Assembly: GCA_019423025.1 (NCBI GenBank)
Contig: JAHZCD010000002.1
Coordinates: 192,615-256,614 of the forward strand
Source of the DNA: Haemophilus sp.
GTDB lineage: Bacteria > Pseudomonadota > Gammaproteobacteria > Enterobacterales > Pasteurellaceae
DNA length: 64,000 bases
Reading direction: 5' to 3'
Both the position numbers and the translations under genes were made by a program. The first letter of the stretch is position 1, and each line of letters starts with the position of its first letter. The notes beneath the pieces were generated by a model. The model saw only the letters and a list, made by a program, of their open reading frames with translations, made no database searches and had not been told where the DNA came from. Shown piece by piece: positions 25,615 through 35,066 of the stretch.

Positions 25615-25645
25615 AAAGTGCGGTTAGAAATAACCGCATTTTTTA
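25615..25645 (+). terminator. Uptake-sequence hairpin terminator after hflC
   Basis: AAGTGCGGTTA pairs with TAACCGCATTT (one G-T wobble) across a GAAA tetraloop, followed by a T run. The 178 bases from here to the peroxidase start show no gene. Confidence 0.85.
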
Positions 25646-25823
25646 TTGCTGAATCTTAGGGAGATCTCTATTTATAAGTTAAAAACACCTGTAATGCAAT
25701 CAATCGCATCCATAGCCAAATCAAATTAAATCCACATAAAATATAAGCTAATTTTTGGCATAATCACCTTGCTTTTTAAGCTTTCTCTTTCTTTTTATAT
25801 TTTATTGATCATTTGGAGGATTA

Positions 25824-27207
25824 ATGAAAAAACTGATTATTGGCGGAGTAGCCATTGCAGTATTGGGTTATTTTTTGGGGGTATCTACATCAATTTGATA
25901 AAGAGAACGCGACCCAACTTTTAATGGAAAATCGCTATACGGGCGAACAAGAAAAAGTGGCAAAAGCCTTGTTTGATAACAGCTGCCAATATTGCCATAG
26001 TCCAAACACACCGCTTCCATTTTATTCAAAATTCCCGATTGTGGGTGACCAAATGCAATCGGATATTCAGAGTGGGCTTCGTGCTTTCCGTCTAGATCAT
26101 TTACTTGAGGGCTTAAAAGATCCGAGTAAATTATCTCAAGCTGATTTAGCAAAATTACAGCGTGTACTTGAAAATAACGAAATGCCAATTGCTAAATTCA
26201 GACATCTTCACTGGGGAAGTAAACCAGATGAGCAAGAAAAAGTGGCATTGCTTAACTGGATTCGTGAAGCACGTAAAATGTCTTTACCAAAAGAAACCCC
26301 CAATGTTGACGCTGATCGTTTAGTGCAACCTATTCCAGACAGTATTTCGACTGATGAAGCAAAAGTTGCGTTAGGCCATGATCTTTTCTTTGATGGTCGT
26401 TTATCAGGAGATGGTTCTATTCAATGTCATACTTGTCACCAATTAGATAAAGGTGGGGTGGATAGACTTGATACTTCAACAGGGATTGAAGGTAAAAAAG
26501 GTCCGATTAACGCACCAACTGTATTCAATGCCGCATTCAACTTTGTACAATTCTGGGATGGCCGTGCGGCAGATTTAGCGGATCAAGCAAAAGGTCCTCC
26601 AACAAATCCAGTAGAAATGGGCTCTCATTCTTGGGATGACATCGTGGCACGTTTTGAAATGGATGAAGAATTCAAAAAAGAATTCTTAAAAGAATATCCA
26701 CAAGTGACGAAAGAAACCTTAACTCACGCGATTGGTGAATATGAAAAAACATTAATTACGCCAAATAGTGATTTCGACCGTTATTTGAAAGGGGATAAAA
26801 CAGCTTTAACCGAGCAACAAGTTCGCGGTTATGAGTTATTCAAACAACATAAATGCGATACTTGTCATACTGGCGTGGCAATGGGCGGACAATCTTATGA
26901 ATACATGGGACTCTACGGCGATTACTTTAAAGATCGTGGTACGCCATTAACTGATGCGGATGAAGGTCGCTTTGCACAAACTAAAGATCCTTTCGATATG
27001 CATCGCTTCAAAGTGCCAACTTTACGTAACATCGCACTTACTGCACCGTATTTCCATGATGCCTCAGCAAAAGAACTAAAAGATGCTGTGCGCGCAATGT
27101 TGAAATACCAAAGTAACGTGAAACAGCCTGCTCAAAAAGATGTTGAAGATATCACCTCTTTCTTAGAAAGCTTAACAGGTGAATTTAAAGGTGAAAAATT
27201 AAAATAA
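25824..27207 (+). CDS. Triheme cytochrome c peroxidase (quinol peroxidase-like), frameshift in the N-terminal anchor
   Basis: Reduces hydrogen peroxide, probably with electrons from quinol in the inner membrane. Three CxxCH heme sites are present: CQYCH, CHTCH and CDTCH (residues about 44, 190 and 334 counted from 25855). Three hemes match the membrane-bound quinol peroxidase of Aggregatibacter actinomycetemcomitans and E. coli YhjA rather than the diheme CcpA. The natural start is ATG 25824, with GGAGG six bases upstream, encoding an anchor (MKKLIIGGVAIAVLGYFLG). That frame stops after 24 codons. Removing one G from the run TTTTTTGGGGG at 25871-25881 would join the anchor to the long frame as GYFLGYLHQFDKENAT. 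The downstream frame is open to 27207; without the anchor its first start is a poor TTG at 25855. Either the gene is damaged or the base is an error. Confidence 0.85.
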
Positions 27208-27226
27208 TCCTTTGAGAGATAAATAG

Positions 27227-27256
27227 AAACGACCGCAAGTGCGGTCGTTTTTTTTG
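27227..27256. terminator. Bidirectional terminator between peroxidase and T6SS immunity candidate
   Basis: AAACGACCGC and GCGGTCGTTT form a perfect 10-base-pair stem with an AAGT loop and a T run. It contains an uptake-sequence core (27237-27245). It marks the left edge of the T6SS island. Confidence 0.85.
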
Positions 27257-27266
27257 TGGGTTAATA

Positions 27267-28130
27267 TTATTGCATACTATTCTTTGCAAGCCATGCCTGA
27301 ATGCGTGCTTCGGTTTTCTTTTCGTTGTAGCCGATTTGTGGGAAGAGGCTAAATTGATAGAACCAGTTGAAGTAGTCACTTGTGATACGTTTTTCTTTTT
27401 TAAAGAACTTGCCGTATTCTTCGTCCGGATTTTCACTACCGAGGTAGTCCAAAATAAAGTTCAGCAACGCATGATTTTGATATTCGCACGCCGGGCGATA
27501 AATGCCGAGTGGTACGCGGCAGGCGGATTTTTTATCAGGGTTTTCGTGAGGGATGTTAAATACCAAACTGCCGAAGTGTTTAGGGCGGATCCACGGGGTG
27601 AAAAATTCCGGGCTTAAAAAGCTGAGCAACTGTTCCCGATCTCGTTGTACGGATTTAGGATAGTGCATAATATAAAGCTGACCCCACGACCAAAAATAGA
27701 CTAAACGCCGTTTGGCATCAAAGCGCACTGGACGCCATTTCGGGGAAGCAACCATAAAGAACCAGAATAGGGGGAAGAGGATATAGAACCAGCCCCAGTA
27801 GAAACTAGCTTTGTGTTTTCTTAACATTCCTTCAGCAAACTCACTAAAATTTGTACCAGCCATTGTATAACCTAAATTATTAGGATCTTCATAGAAATGA
27901 AACGTATCTTTTATACTAATCATGGGATCTATCACCCATAATATTTCCTGAAACATACTTTGAGTCGTAAAATAGTCATAAAGCATAAAGCCGATCGTAC
28001 ATAAAAACCACACCCAAGAGAGATCGGCTCTAATATGCCCGTCGTTATAACGGCGGACTTCAATGACACCATTGCCCAGCTGTTTCACATTGCGGGCAAT
28101 CACATCAGGATTATAGTTGGATATGTACAT
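27267..28130 (-). CDS. Two-TM membrane protein, candidate immunity to the upstream VasX-like effector
   Basis: 287 residues, family not identified with certainty. Two hydrophobic segments (SWVWFLCTIGFMLYDYF, residues about 37-54; FYWGWFYILFPLFWFFMVAS, about 111-130) enclose a roughly 55-residue loop that is predicted to be periplasmic. A cytoplasmic C-terminal region follows, with RPVRFDAKRRLVYFW. The VR.D/N.K.R.VY phrase also occurs in the three tandem proteins at 50532-53806, which sit after another VasX-like effector. Its ATG follows the effector stop directly (TAAATG), so the two are co-translated. Position and topology suggest immunity to a membrane-active toxin; this is inference. It may belong to the DUF6708 group, unverified. 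Confidence 0.75.
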   Translation of the reverse strand: MYISNYNPDVIARNVKQLGNGVIEVRRYNDGHIRADLSWVWFLCTIGFMLYDYFTTQSMFQEILWVIDPMISIKDTFHFYEDPNNLGYTMAGTNFSEFAEGMLRKHKASFYWGWFYILFPLFWFFMVASPKWRPVRFDAKRRLVYFWSWGQLYIMHYPKSVQRDREQLLSFLSPEFFTPWIRPKHFGSLVFNIPHENPDKKSACRVPLGIYRPACEYQNHALLNFILDYLGSENPDEEYGKFFKKEKRITSDYFNWFYQFSLFPQIGYNEKKTEARIQAWLAKNSMQ

Positions 28131-30938
28131 TTACTTGGCTCCCACATAAGTTATTTGACTTTCAAAATAATCAGCATGAGTTTTACGCCACCAGGTGGAA
28201 ACATCTTCGCCTAATTTCGGGTGTTTTATCGTGACAGTTAAGGTATTGAGCATATCACTTCCTTTCGTATTTGTTGTGTAACGGTAGCTTTTCAATATAT
28301 TAATCTGTGTCATATCAATTAAAATTTCTCCCTGTGATAAAAACTGTTTTCTCACCTTATTGGTCGGTATCGATACCGGTGCCGGTACGCCTCCTCCCAT
28401 CATCGGATCGATATTGTCATAATCTTCAATACTGATTTCTATCGTTAATTTATCTGCACTGCTTCTGTCTTTAAACGCTGGACAATAGACCTTCAACTGA
28501 TATTGATTTGCTAGGGTCGTATCAATGCCAATGCCCCAGATCAGGTTATAAAAACCATCCATTTCTTGCTCAAAGAAGGTTTTAAGTTTTTTAGTTTCGC
28601 TGTCTTGCTGTGTAGAGGCCAGTTTTTTAGCTGTTGCTAGTTGCTCTTTTAACTCTTCAGGTCTTCTTTTTCCCCAATAATCCCCCGAATTCCCCCAGAA
28701 CCCGGTTCTCACCCATTTCTCAAATTCATTATCTGCCACCAGTGAAGTTAAGATTGCACCAATTGCCAATACCACCCCGATACCGACGAACGTGCCGGTG
28801 TAGGCAAAGGTGGAAATAAAGAAGCTGATTTCCGCCATACCTGCCAAAATCGCCGAATTACGTGCGGCGGTGTCGCCGGTGCGTACAGCTTGCTGTGCCT
28901 GTGCCAAGGCGATAACCACGCCTAATACATTAGCAAACCGCCCCGCATTTTGCAGTGTCAGATGCTTGGCTATTTGTGTCCCTCTACCGGCTGCGGCTTT
29001 TATCCCAATCGGTTCTTTAAACCCGGTCAATGCTTGAATTTGTTTCACCGCCGCTTTATCTAAACGGTTATAAAATGTCCCCAACGCCTTCGTACCAAAG
29101 CCGCTGCTTCGCTCAAAACTTGCTACCAAAGCGGCAAAATCATTCGCCAAACGAACGGCCGGATGTAAAAACCATGCCGATAAGGAACCGGAATTGTCTT
29201 CCTTATATTTTGCCCATTCACGTAAGTTCACGATTAACGCACCGCCTGCAAAAAAGGTGCCAACCGATTCGGTGACTTTCACCACCCGTAGTGCCGGATT
29301 ATATTCATTTTTTACTACTACATGCACGTTCATATTAATGTAATGGGACGAGCCAAGACGGATGCCTTTAGTGAGTTCCGCCTGATAATGCGAGGCACTT
29401 AAGCCTTCAAAAAGTGCCTTAGCATTCTTAATCAAAGTGCGCATTTGCTTATTCACAATATCTGCGCCCACATTAATGCTACCCACATGTGCATGGGAAA
29501 TAGTCTGTAATTTTAACCCCGCAGCGGCTAAAAAACGTGAATAAGGAATGGCTTCTTTCACGCCTTCTTTCCACAGCAACATCTGTGCAGCCATTACCGA
29601 TTCAATCATCACCTCAAAACGCAAGGCTTTCACTGTAAGTTTTGCTGCCGTTTCCTTCGTGATTTGATTAAGTTTATCGCCAACTGAAAGTAGATTTGAT
29701 AAGCTATCACCCCATGAGCTTCCCGTAACAAGCGTATTTTTCTGATATTCCATACCCTTTGGCGTATCACCAAACCCCGCCATCGCTGTGCCATAAAATG
29801 CCATGGCATAGTCCGCAATAGAGGCTAATTTTTCCAATTGTTGTTGATTGGCTTTACAAAGGCCGTCTAAAAATTTCATATGCTCATTAGGGGTTCCGTT
29901 GCCAACTTGATTAAGCAAGTTAAACTGTGCCACAGCCAAGTTTTTCATGGTTTGCTCTGCCATTAGCGGTGACTTTTTCGCATAGATTTTTATTTGCTCT
30001 CGCATTCCTTTATCTAATGGGTCGGAATTCATGAGTCGCTTAAACCAGTTGGGGTTTTTAAACACATGTTGTTCTATCTGTTCAATTGCCTTGGCGGTGG
30101 TGACCGGATAAAGAATGTTGGAAAATTCTTTCAGGTTATTTGCTAAAATCCGCTGATGATAAGCCGAGACGTCTTTAATGTCGCCAATACGATCAAACAA
30201 GGCAATGACCACTGTTTTTTTAGCCGAACAACTATCAAACACTTGATGTTGCTTGTTATAACCCAATCCGGTTGCACGACGAAAACTATCCGCTAAATCC
30301 TGCACTAACTTTTCTGCTTTAAAATCTGCCACTTTTTCTGTCAGTAACGCACCGGGGAAAATAAACTCAGACGTGCCACCCGTTAGGGAAATCTTCTGCA
30401 TGACTTTAGCACGTTTAATCGGATCGCGTTCTAACGTTTCGAACATCTCCGGTGCCCAACGCACTTCACTATAAGCACATTCGATGGAACCGACTTGCGC
30501 ATGAACATAAGCATAAGGAAAGGAACGTGGCAATTTTTTCCATTCGCCACGTGCCGTACCGTCTGTCCAGACATATTGAGTAAAGTGATAAGGCGAAACA
30601 CCCGAACCATTAAGCTTTGGGGCATTGCTGTCATCTTGGGCTACCGTATATTCAAAAATTAGCCAACGCTTCTTTTCATCAGTCGCATTTCCCACGTGTT
30701 TTGCGCGGGCAAGAATATATAAATACCCTTGACGTAAACGGCGTAAATCATATTTCTTATCGCTAATTCCAGTTGGCATTGGTGGAACAGCCCCTGTTTT
30801 AGCTGCATTATTTAACGTTTCCGAACTCATACTAAAACGTACTGGGAGGATTGGCACGATATCTAATTGACACGCAAGCGGCTGACCTACAGCCTTAGCA
30901 TTGGGGTCTAAACGACCATCGGTTTTCTTTGTTGACAT
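28131..30938 (-). CDS. VasX-like T6SS effector with C-terminal hydrophobic hairpin
   Basis: 935 residues from ATG 30938 (MSTKKTDGR), chosen because AGGA lies six bases before it; an ATG at 30944 is too close to that site. The N-terminus resembles the VasX N-terminal region of T6SS toxins: VPILPVRFSM near residue 30, then YDLRRLRQGYLYIL near residue 65. A long helical middle follows. Around residues 665-730 are hydrophobic stretches (VLGVVIALAQAQ; GIGVVLAIGAILTSLV) like a colicin hairpin, then WVRTGFWGNSGDYWG and a 150-residue beta-rich tail. Likely a pore-forming antibacterial effector delivered on the adjacent VgrG with help from the DUF4123 adaptor. The same FWG...YWG motif is found in the effector at 53814. 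Base composition is visibly GC-richer than the tss operon. Confidence 0.82.
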   Translation of the reverse strand: MSTKKTDGRLDPNAKAVGQPLACQLDIVPILPVRFSMSSETLNNAAKTGAVPPMPTGISDKKYDLRRLRQGYLYILARAKHVGNATDEKKRWLIFEYTVAQDDSNAPKLNGSGVSPYHFTQYVWTDGTARGEWKKLPRSFPYAYVHAQVGSIECAYSEVRWAPEMFETLERDPIKRAKVMQKISLTGGTSEFIFPGALLTEKVADFKAEKLVQDLADSFRRATGLGYNKQHQVFDSCSAKKTVVIALFDRIGDIKDVSAYHQRILANNLKEFSNILYPVTTAKAIEQIEQHVFKNPNWFKRLMNSDPLDKGMREQIKIYAKKSPLMAEQTMKNLAVAQFNLLNQVGNGTPNEHMKFLDGLCKANQQQLEKLASIADYAMAFYGTAMAGFGDTPKGMEYQKNTLVTGSSWGDSLSNLLSVGDKLNQITKETAAKLTVKALRFEVMIESVMAAQMLLWKEGVKEAIPYSRFLAAAGLKLQTISHAHVGSINVGADIVNKQMRTLIKNAKALFEGLSASHYQAELTKGIRLGSSHYINMNVHVVVKNEYNPALRVVKVTESVGTFFAGGALIVNLREWAKYKEDNSGSLSAWFLHPAVRLANDFAALVASFERSSGFGTKALGTFYNRLDKAAVKQIQALTGFKEPIGIKAAAGRGTQIAKHLTLQNAGRFANVLGVVIALAQAQQAVRTGDTAARNSAILAGMAEISFFISTFAYTGTFVGIGVVLAIGAILTSLVADNEFEKWVRTGFWGNSGDYWGKRRPEELKEQLATAKKLASTQQDSETKKLKTFFEQEMDGFYNLIWGIGIDTTLANQYQLKVYCPAFKDRSSADKLTIEISIEDYDNIDPMMGGGVPAPVSIPTNKVRKQFLSQGEILIDMTQINILKSYRYTTNTKGSDMLNTLTVTIKHPKLGEDVSTWWRKTHADYFESQITYVGAK

Positions 30939-30954
30939 AGTCATTCCTAAGTAT

Positions 30955-32292
30955 TCATTGCAGGTTTATTTTTTCACATAATAGTTCACCGAGTTCAATT
31001 TCGGTAAGGTCATTGCCATATTCTTTTTCAAGCTCAAGCCAATATCTTTTGAGTTTCGTCAAATCTCCAGAAAGATAACAAAGTGTTTTCACTACATTGG
31101 TTATACTTCCTTCAATTTTAAACCCTAATTCAAGAGTCTGATTAAAATATTTATCAATATCCGCCTCTGCAATTTTTTGTTCCGGAAATTCGGCTGGGAT
31201 AATTTCTGTCTGTAGCTTTTCAAGTAATTGGCGTTTGTCGTATTCTTCTAAAAAGCGTTCCATTTCATTATCAAAAGTGACCGCACTTGGTTGTGTCTCG
31301 GGTGGTAATTCTTTCAAATTAAAAATATAAAACCGATTTTCTATTCTTGCTGCAAAATGCTCAATGACACATTCTCCATTGCGAAACCCGAAAAATGCAG
31401 CTAAGCGCGTTGGGTCATATTCAATATGATGCAAATAAGCTACCAATACCTGTGGGTCGTAGAATCGGAAAAAGTACCATTTCTCCGTCTCTTCTTTATA
31501 GAGATGGATAAATTTACGCAAATGATAATGTACTTCCTCAAAGGAATGCTTAGTGCGAATAAAGATGGCCGGATTGATATCCCAACAACCGAACCATTCC
31601 TGTTCGGCTTGTGTAAATAAAATTTGGGTAAACCCACTGATGCCTTCATCATTGACGGTAAGCTGGGTGAGATAAGGTGCATTTGTGTCCATGCGATTTT
31701 TTAAATCGCCTTTATATAAAGAATCTGTTTGTCCTTCCCGTTCACAAAGCTGGGGTAAGATAAAAGATTTCACGCCATCGACAACCGCATAATAACGATA
31801 GCTATCGGGATTCGGGATGAAATCGGGATTTGGATAAACCAAACCTTCTTTGGGATTCTCCTGTGAATTTAGCTGCGCAAAAAACGGATGATTGACTAAT
31901 GCCTCCGGCAAATAGGGCGGTTGATATAAATGCGTTTCAAATATCGACTGCAGAGGCGAAATCGTTAAACTTTCTTGCGATAAATAAGATTGGGTGCCTT
32001 GTTGAGTTTCTTGTTGTACAAGTAAAAAACGAAGCTCTTGTTCCTTTAATTGTTGTGCTGCTGACCAAACAGTGGCTTGATAGCCATGACGTTGGAACCA
32101 TGTAGTGGCAGGTAAAGGGGCAAGTTGGCTACTCAGTTTGCATTGATAATGTGTTTTATAGTCTTCAATTCTTTGTTGGAAAATATCGCGATTTTCGGCA
32201 AAACCAATCAGGTGGCCAAAATAAAGAGTATTAGGTTGATTAAGATAAGTGAGCTGGTAATAACCGACCCAAAGTTGTTTTTCTGTTGTCAT
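30955..32292 (-). CDS. DUF4123 effector-chaperone/adaptor (Tap/TEC family)
   Basis: 445 residues. The central portion (about residues 150-300) matches DUF4123: YYAVVDGVKSFILPQL, then PYLTQLT, HSFEEVHYHLRKF and WYFFRFYDPQVL. Such proteins load an effector onto its VgrG and are not themselves secreted. It lies between vgrG (94 bases upstream) and the VasX-like effector (16 bases downstream), the classical vgrG-adaptor-effector order. An N-terminal region of about 140 residues and a C-terminal tail presumably give partner specificity. The paralogous adaptor is at 56869-58257. An uptake-sequence core lies near 31283. Confidence 0.85.
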   Translation of the reverse strand: MTTEKQLWVGYYQLTYLNQPNTLYFGHLIGFAENRDIFQQRIEDYKTHYQCKLSSQLAPLPATTWFQRHGYQATVWSAAQQLKEQELRFLLVQQETQQGTQSYLSQESLTISPLQSIFETHLYQPPYLPEALVNHPFFAQLNSQENPKEGLVYPNPDFIPNPDSYRYYAVVDGVKSFILPQLCEREGQTDSLYKGDLKNRMDTNAPYLTQLTVNDEGISGFTQILFTQAEQEWFGCWDINPAIFIRTKHSFEEVHYHLRKFIHLYKEETEKWYFFRFYDPQVLVAYLHHIEYDPTRLAAFFGFRNGECVIEHFAARIENRFYIFNLKELPPETQPSAVTFDNEMERFLEEYDKRQLLEKLQTEIIPAEFPEQKIAEADIDKYFNQTLELGFKIEGSITNVVKTLCYLSGDLTKLKRYWLELEKEYGNDLTEIELGELLCEKINLQ

Positions 32293-32386
32293 AGTTTATT
32301 TATGGATAAACAGTTAAATTACTATATAAATAGGACAGCAAAGTTTAACTGCTTAGCTGTCCTTTTGTCGCAAAGTGCGGTTGATT

Positions 32387-34441
32387 TTAACTCTGTTTTT
32401 GATTTTTCATGGCTTCACAAACTTCGCAAATCGGTTTTGCGTCATTAGCAGCAAGAGACAATACAGCTGGTGATTCTGGCGTTCCGCTAGATTGTATTAA
32501 ATTACCTTTTACAGTCACTTTACCTTTTAACGTGATGCCAGAGCCATCAATAATAATCGTACCGGCTTTTCCACGAATATTTACTTGTGTAGTACCTGTT
32601 AATTTAATATTTTTACTATGCTGTTTTAATTCTTTCCCAGCTTTGAAAATCGCATTGCGACTTGTTTGATGGGAATAATCTCGGCCAATTTTAACTTCTT
32701 GATTGGCGTATACATCCATCGATAGATGATTCCCAATGTTTAATACTTCATCCTTTTCAATTTTAGTCATGCGATTGCGATTGATTTTATTAGATTGATC
32801 GCGTCCCACTGTTAAGGATTCATCTTGTCCAACTGTTTCAGTACGGTTATTGCCGATGTTAATGGTTTCGTCATGTCCAACTTGTTCGGTTCGATCATGC
32901 CCAATTTGTGTTGTTTCATCATTATTTACAACATTATTTTGGTCTTTTTCTGCATGAATAAAGATTTCTTCTCGGTCTTTTTCATCTTCAAAGCGTAATT
33001 CATTAAAGCCGTTACCTTTATGGGTTTTACTTTTTATAGTCATACGCGTTTTATGTTCAGGCAGAGCATAAGGTGGTTCAGTTGTACTGTGATAAGTACG
33101 TCCCATGATGATTGGTTGGTCAGGATCTCCTTCTAAGAAATCAACCATTACTTCATGGCCAATACGAGGGATGGCAATATGCCCAAATTGCGACCCCGCC
33201 CAACCTTGGCTGACACGAATCCAGCAAGAGCTATGCTCATTATTTTGTCCTTCACGATCCCAAGGGAATTGAACTTTGACACGTCCCCATTCATCACAAT
33301 AGATTTCTTCATCAGCAGGACCAACTACATGGGCCATTTGAGAGCCATCAACAACTGGTCTTGGTTGCGGTTCCGGTCGCCATTGTGTGGTATTTGGAAT
33401 GAGTTTAATACGGTTCTCATAGCGGTTGCCCTCTTCACCGGCTTCTTCTTCCAATACACCAGGTTGCCAACCATAATGTTCAACACCTATAATTAACCAA
33501 TCACGATTAAAAGCTTCTCGTTGATGTCCCTCTAAGCCAAATACATAGCCGGGTTGCACGCGTAAATCATCGCTTTGCGCAAGAGCTAATTCAGCTTCTC
33601 TACGTTCGTATTCTAAACGATATTGGGTAAAAGGCTCACCTTGAGCATCTCGTTTATAACGACCAGGATAGTCATAACGTTCGTAAATGCTACTATGACC
33701 TTCGTTATTACCTTGACCAGAATATTGGTGCTCTTGGTTATAACGAGGATTTGTAAAAGTATAATCACGTAAAGTTTGAAGGGTCGTACCTAGTTTTTCT
33801 TCGTAAGCCCAATGCCATACCGCAGCTTCTGGACGTTGGCCAGCAGGCATTGCGTTATAAACTAAGTTTCCTTTTTTCTCTGAAAGTGTTGTCGAATTAG
33901 AGAAATGAAGGATATGGCTATTATTGGTATGTTCAAAATAATAGTAAGAACCTTCTTCGGCAGCCAAACGTTGAATGAAATTTAAATCAGTTTCGCGATA
34001 TTGCACGCAGTATTCTCGAGTCCAATATGGCGTTTGTAAATGGAATTGACTCTGAGATACTTGATTTTTACTTAGTAGTGTTTCGATAATTTTTTGAGAG
34101 TCTTGTTGTTGGAATATTCGTAAATCAGTTTGTAACCCAGCACGACATAAAGAGGGTTCAATCACCATGTGATAACGAGTACGAGTAAAACCAGTTTCTC
34201 CCTGATTTAAGGCGGTGACGATACCGTTAACACTACGAACTGCCTCATCTCCTTGCCAGAAGGTTAGTGTAGCAGGTTGGTCAATTAGAGAATGAAAATT
34301 GGGCTCAGCACCAAAACTGGCGAGGTCGAGTTCAAGTCGGAATAGTGTGGATAGATGTTCTTTTAATACAAAACGGACTACTTCAAATTGAGAGGAGCCA
34401 TTAACGGTAAGACTGTAACGATAATCGGATTGAACGGCCAT
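32387..34441 (-). CDS. tssI: Type VI secretion tip protein VgrG (TssI)
   Basis: Trimeric spike of the T6SS, 684 residues. The gp27-like base begins with MAVQSDYRYSLTV, with YCVQYRETDLNFIQRLAAEEG near residue 145; the gp5 OB-fold contains GPADEEIYCDEWGRVKVQFPWD (in two parts); and a run of spike repeats of the form GHDRTEQVGHDETINIGNNR lies near residues 505-590. The tail is short (AGTIIIDGSGITLKGKV...) and ends in CEVCEAMKNQ, with no enzymatic extension, so cargo is probably carried through the adaptor. An AGGA site seven bases before the ATG supports the start. An uptake-sequence core lies 6 bases after the stop (32372-32381). Confidence 0.95.
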   Translation of the reverse strand: MAVQSDYRYSLTVNGSSQFEVVRFVLKEHLSTLFRLELDLASFGAEPNFHSLIDQPATLTFWQGDEAVRSVNGIVTALNQGETGFTRTRYHMVIEPSLCRAGLQTDLRIFQQQDSQKIIETLLSKNQVSQSQFHLQTPYWTREYCVQYRETDLNFIQRLAAEEGSYYYFEHTNNSHILHFSNSTTLSEKKGNLVYNAMPAGQRPEAAVWHWAYEEKLGTTLQTLRDYTFTNPRYNQEHQYSGQGNNEGHSSIYERYDYPGRYKRDAQGEPFTQYRLEYERREAELALAQSDDLRVQPGYVFGLEGHQREAFNRDWLIIGVEHYGWQPGVLEEEAGEEGNRYENRIKLIPNTTQWRPEPQPRPVVDGSQMAHVVGPADEEIYCDEWGRVKVQFPWDREGQNNEHSSCWIRVSQGWAGSQFGHIAIPRIGHEVMVDFLEGDPDQPIIMGRTYHSTTEPPYALPEHKTRMTIKSKTHKGNGFNELRFEDEKDREEIFIHAEKDQNNVVNNDETTQIGHDRTEQVGHDETINIGNNRTETVGQDESLTVGRDQSNKINRNRMTKIEKDEVLNIGNHLSMDVYANQEVKIGRDYSHQTSRNAIFKAGKELKQHSKNIKLTGTTQVNIRGKAGTIIIDGSGITLKGKVTVKGNLIQSSGTPESPAVLSLAANDAKPICEVCEAMKNQKQS

Positions 34442-34509
34442 TTGGGATTCCTATAAAATATATTGGCAGTAATAATAGCGTTGTATACGTTGTATAAATA
34501 CTAAATAAA

Positions 34510-34779
34510 TTATGCTTTAGCTTTCATCATAGATTGTGAAGCAATTAATTCAGCGCCACAGGCTGTTTTCATTCCTTCAAGAGCAATACCTCTCCCGTTA
34601 GCTAGCATTATGGACGAGCCTTCAATAATCGGGAAGTTACCTTTGCATTTGGGACACGAAACCAGATCCCCTTGTCGGGCGACACTTTTGCCTCCTGCGG
34701 TCATGGTTTGTGAGCCTTGAAGTACGGTACCTCCGTGGGTGGTCTTATCTCCAATTACGATTACTCTACGAGCGGACAT
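34510..34779 (-). CDS. PAAR-domain spike-sharpening protein
   Basis: 89 residues. The PAAR fold sits on the VgrG tip. Typical features are VIVIGDKTTHGGTVLQGS, the VARQGDLVSCPKC stretch with two probable metal ligands (CPKC), and LEGMKTACGAELIAS near the end. No C-terminal toxin. Excellent AGGAGGAG ribosome site. Transcribed ahead of vgrG on the minus strand and divergent from tssB, across a 287-base gap that should hold promoters in both directions. Confidence 0.92.
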   Translation of the reverse strand: MSARRVIVIGDKTTHGGTVLQGSQTMTAGGKSVARQGDLVSCPKCKGNFPIIEGSSIMLANGRGIALEGMKTACGAELIASQSMMKAKA

Positions 34780-34954
34780 GACTCCTCCTTATTCTATGAA
34801 ATGTTTCATTTTGATATTTTAAACTAAAATGATAGGATTTTCTTGTGAAATTGATAGTTTATGTGTTTATTTTAAAAAGAAAATACATATCTTCTAAAAT
34901 AGCATGGGGTGTTTAATTTTGTCACATAACAAATATCATTTGTAAAAATTATTC

Positions 34955-34960
34955 TATACT
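34955..34960 (+). promoter_or_regulatory. Possible -10 element for the tss operon
   Basis: TATACT at 34955-34960 lies 107 bases before tssB in the AT-rich gap between PAAR and tssB. I see no convincing -35 at standard spacing (TTGTCA at 34919 is too far), so this is weak. The rest of the 287-base gap shows no gene. Confidence 0.25.
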
Positions 34961-35066
34961 GCTGACTTCGTCATTGATTTAGTAGCGGTGATTTTTTATA
35001 ATCTAGTTATTTTTTAGTTCGTTATCTAAAAATAGAAATCAGTTTAAATTTCAAAGAGGATTTTAT

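Noticed and set aside
25871..25881. Programmed ribosomal frameshift in the cytochrome c peroxidase gene
   Set aside because: The heptamer T TTT TTG could support -1 slippage, but joining the anchor to the peroxidase frame needs a +1 shift, and there is no stop codon at the slip site or downstream structure seen. A mutation or base-call error is simpler.
25871..25881. Phase-variable homopolymer in the peroxidase gene
   Set aside because: Six Ts plus five Gs is far shorter than the repeat tracts known to switch Haemophilus genes; no tetranucleotide repeats of phase-variable type were noticed in the window.
27270..27617. A 115-codon plus-strand frame opposite the immunity candidate
   Set aside because: Antisense to a gene whose start is coupled to the effector stop; composition is that of a shadow frame.
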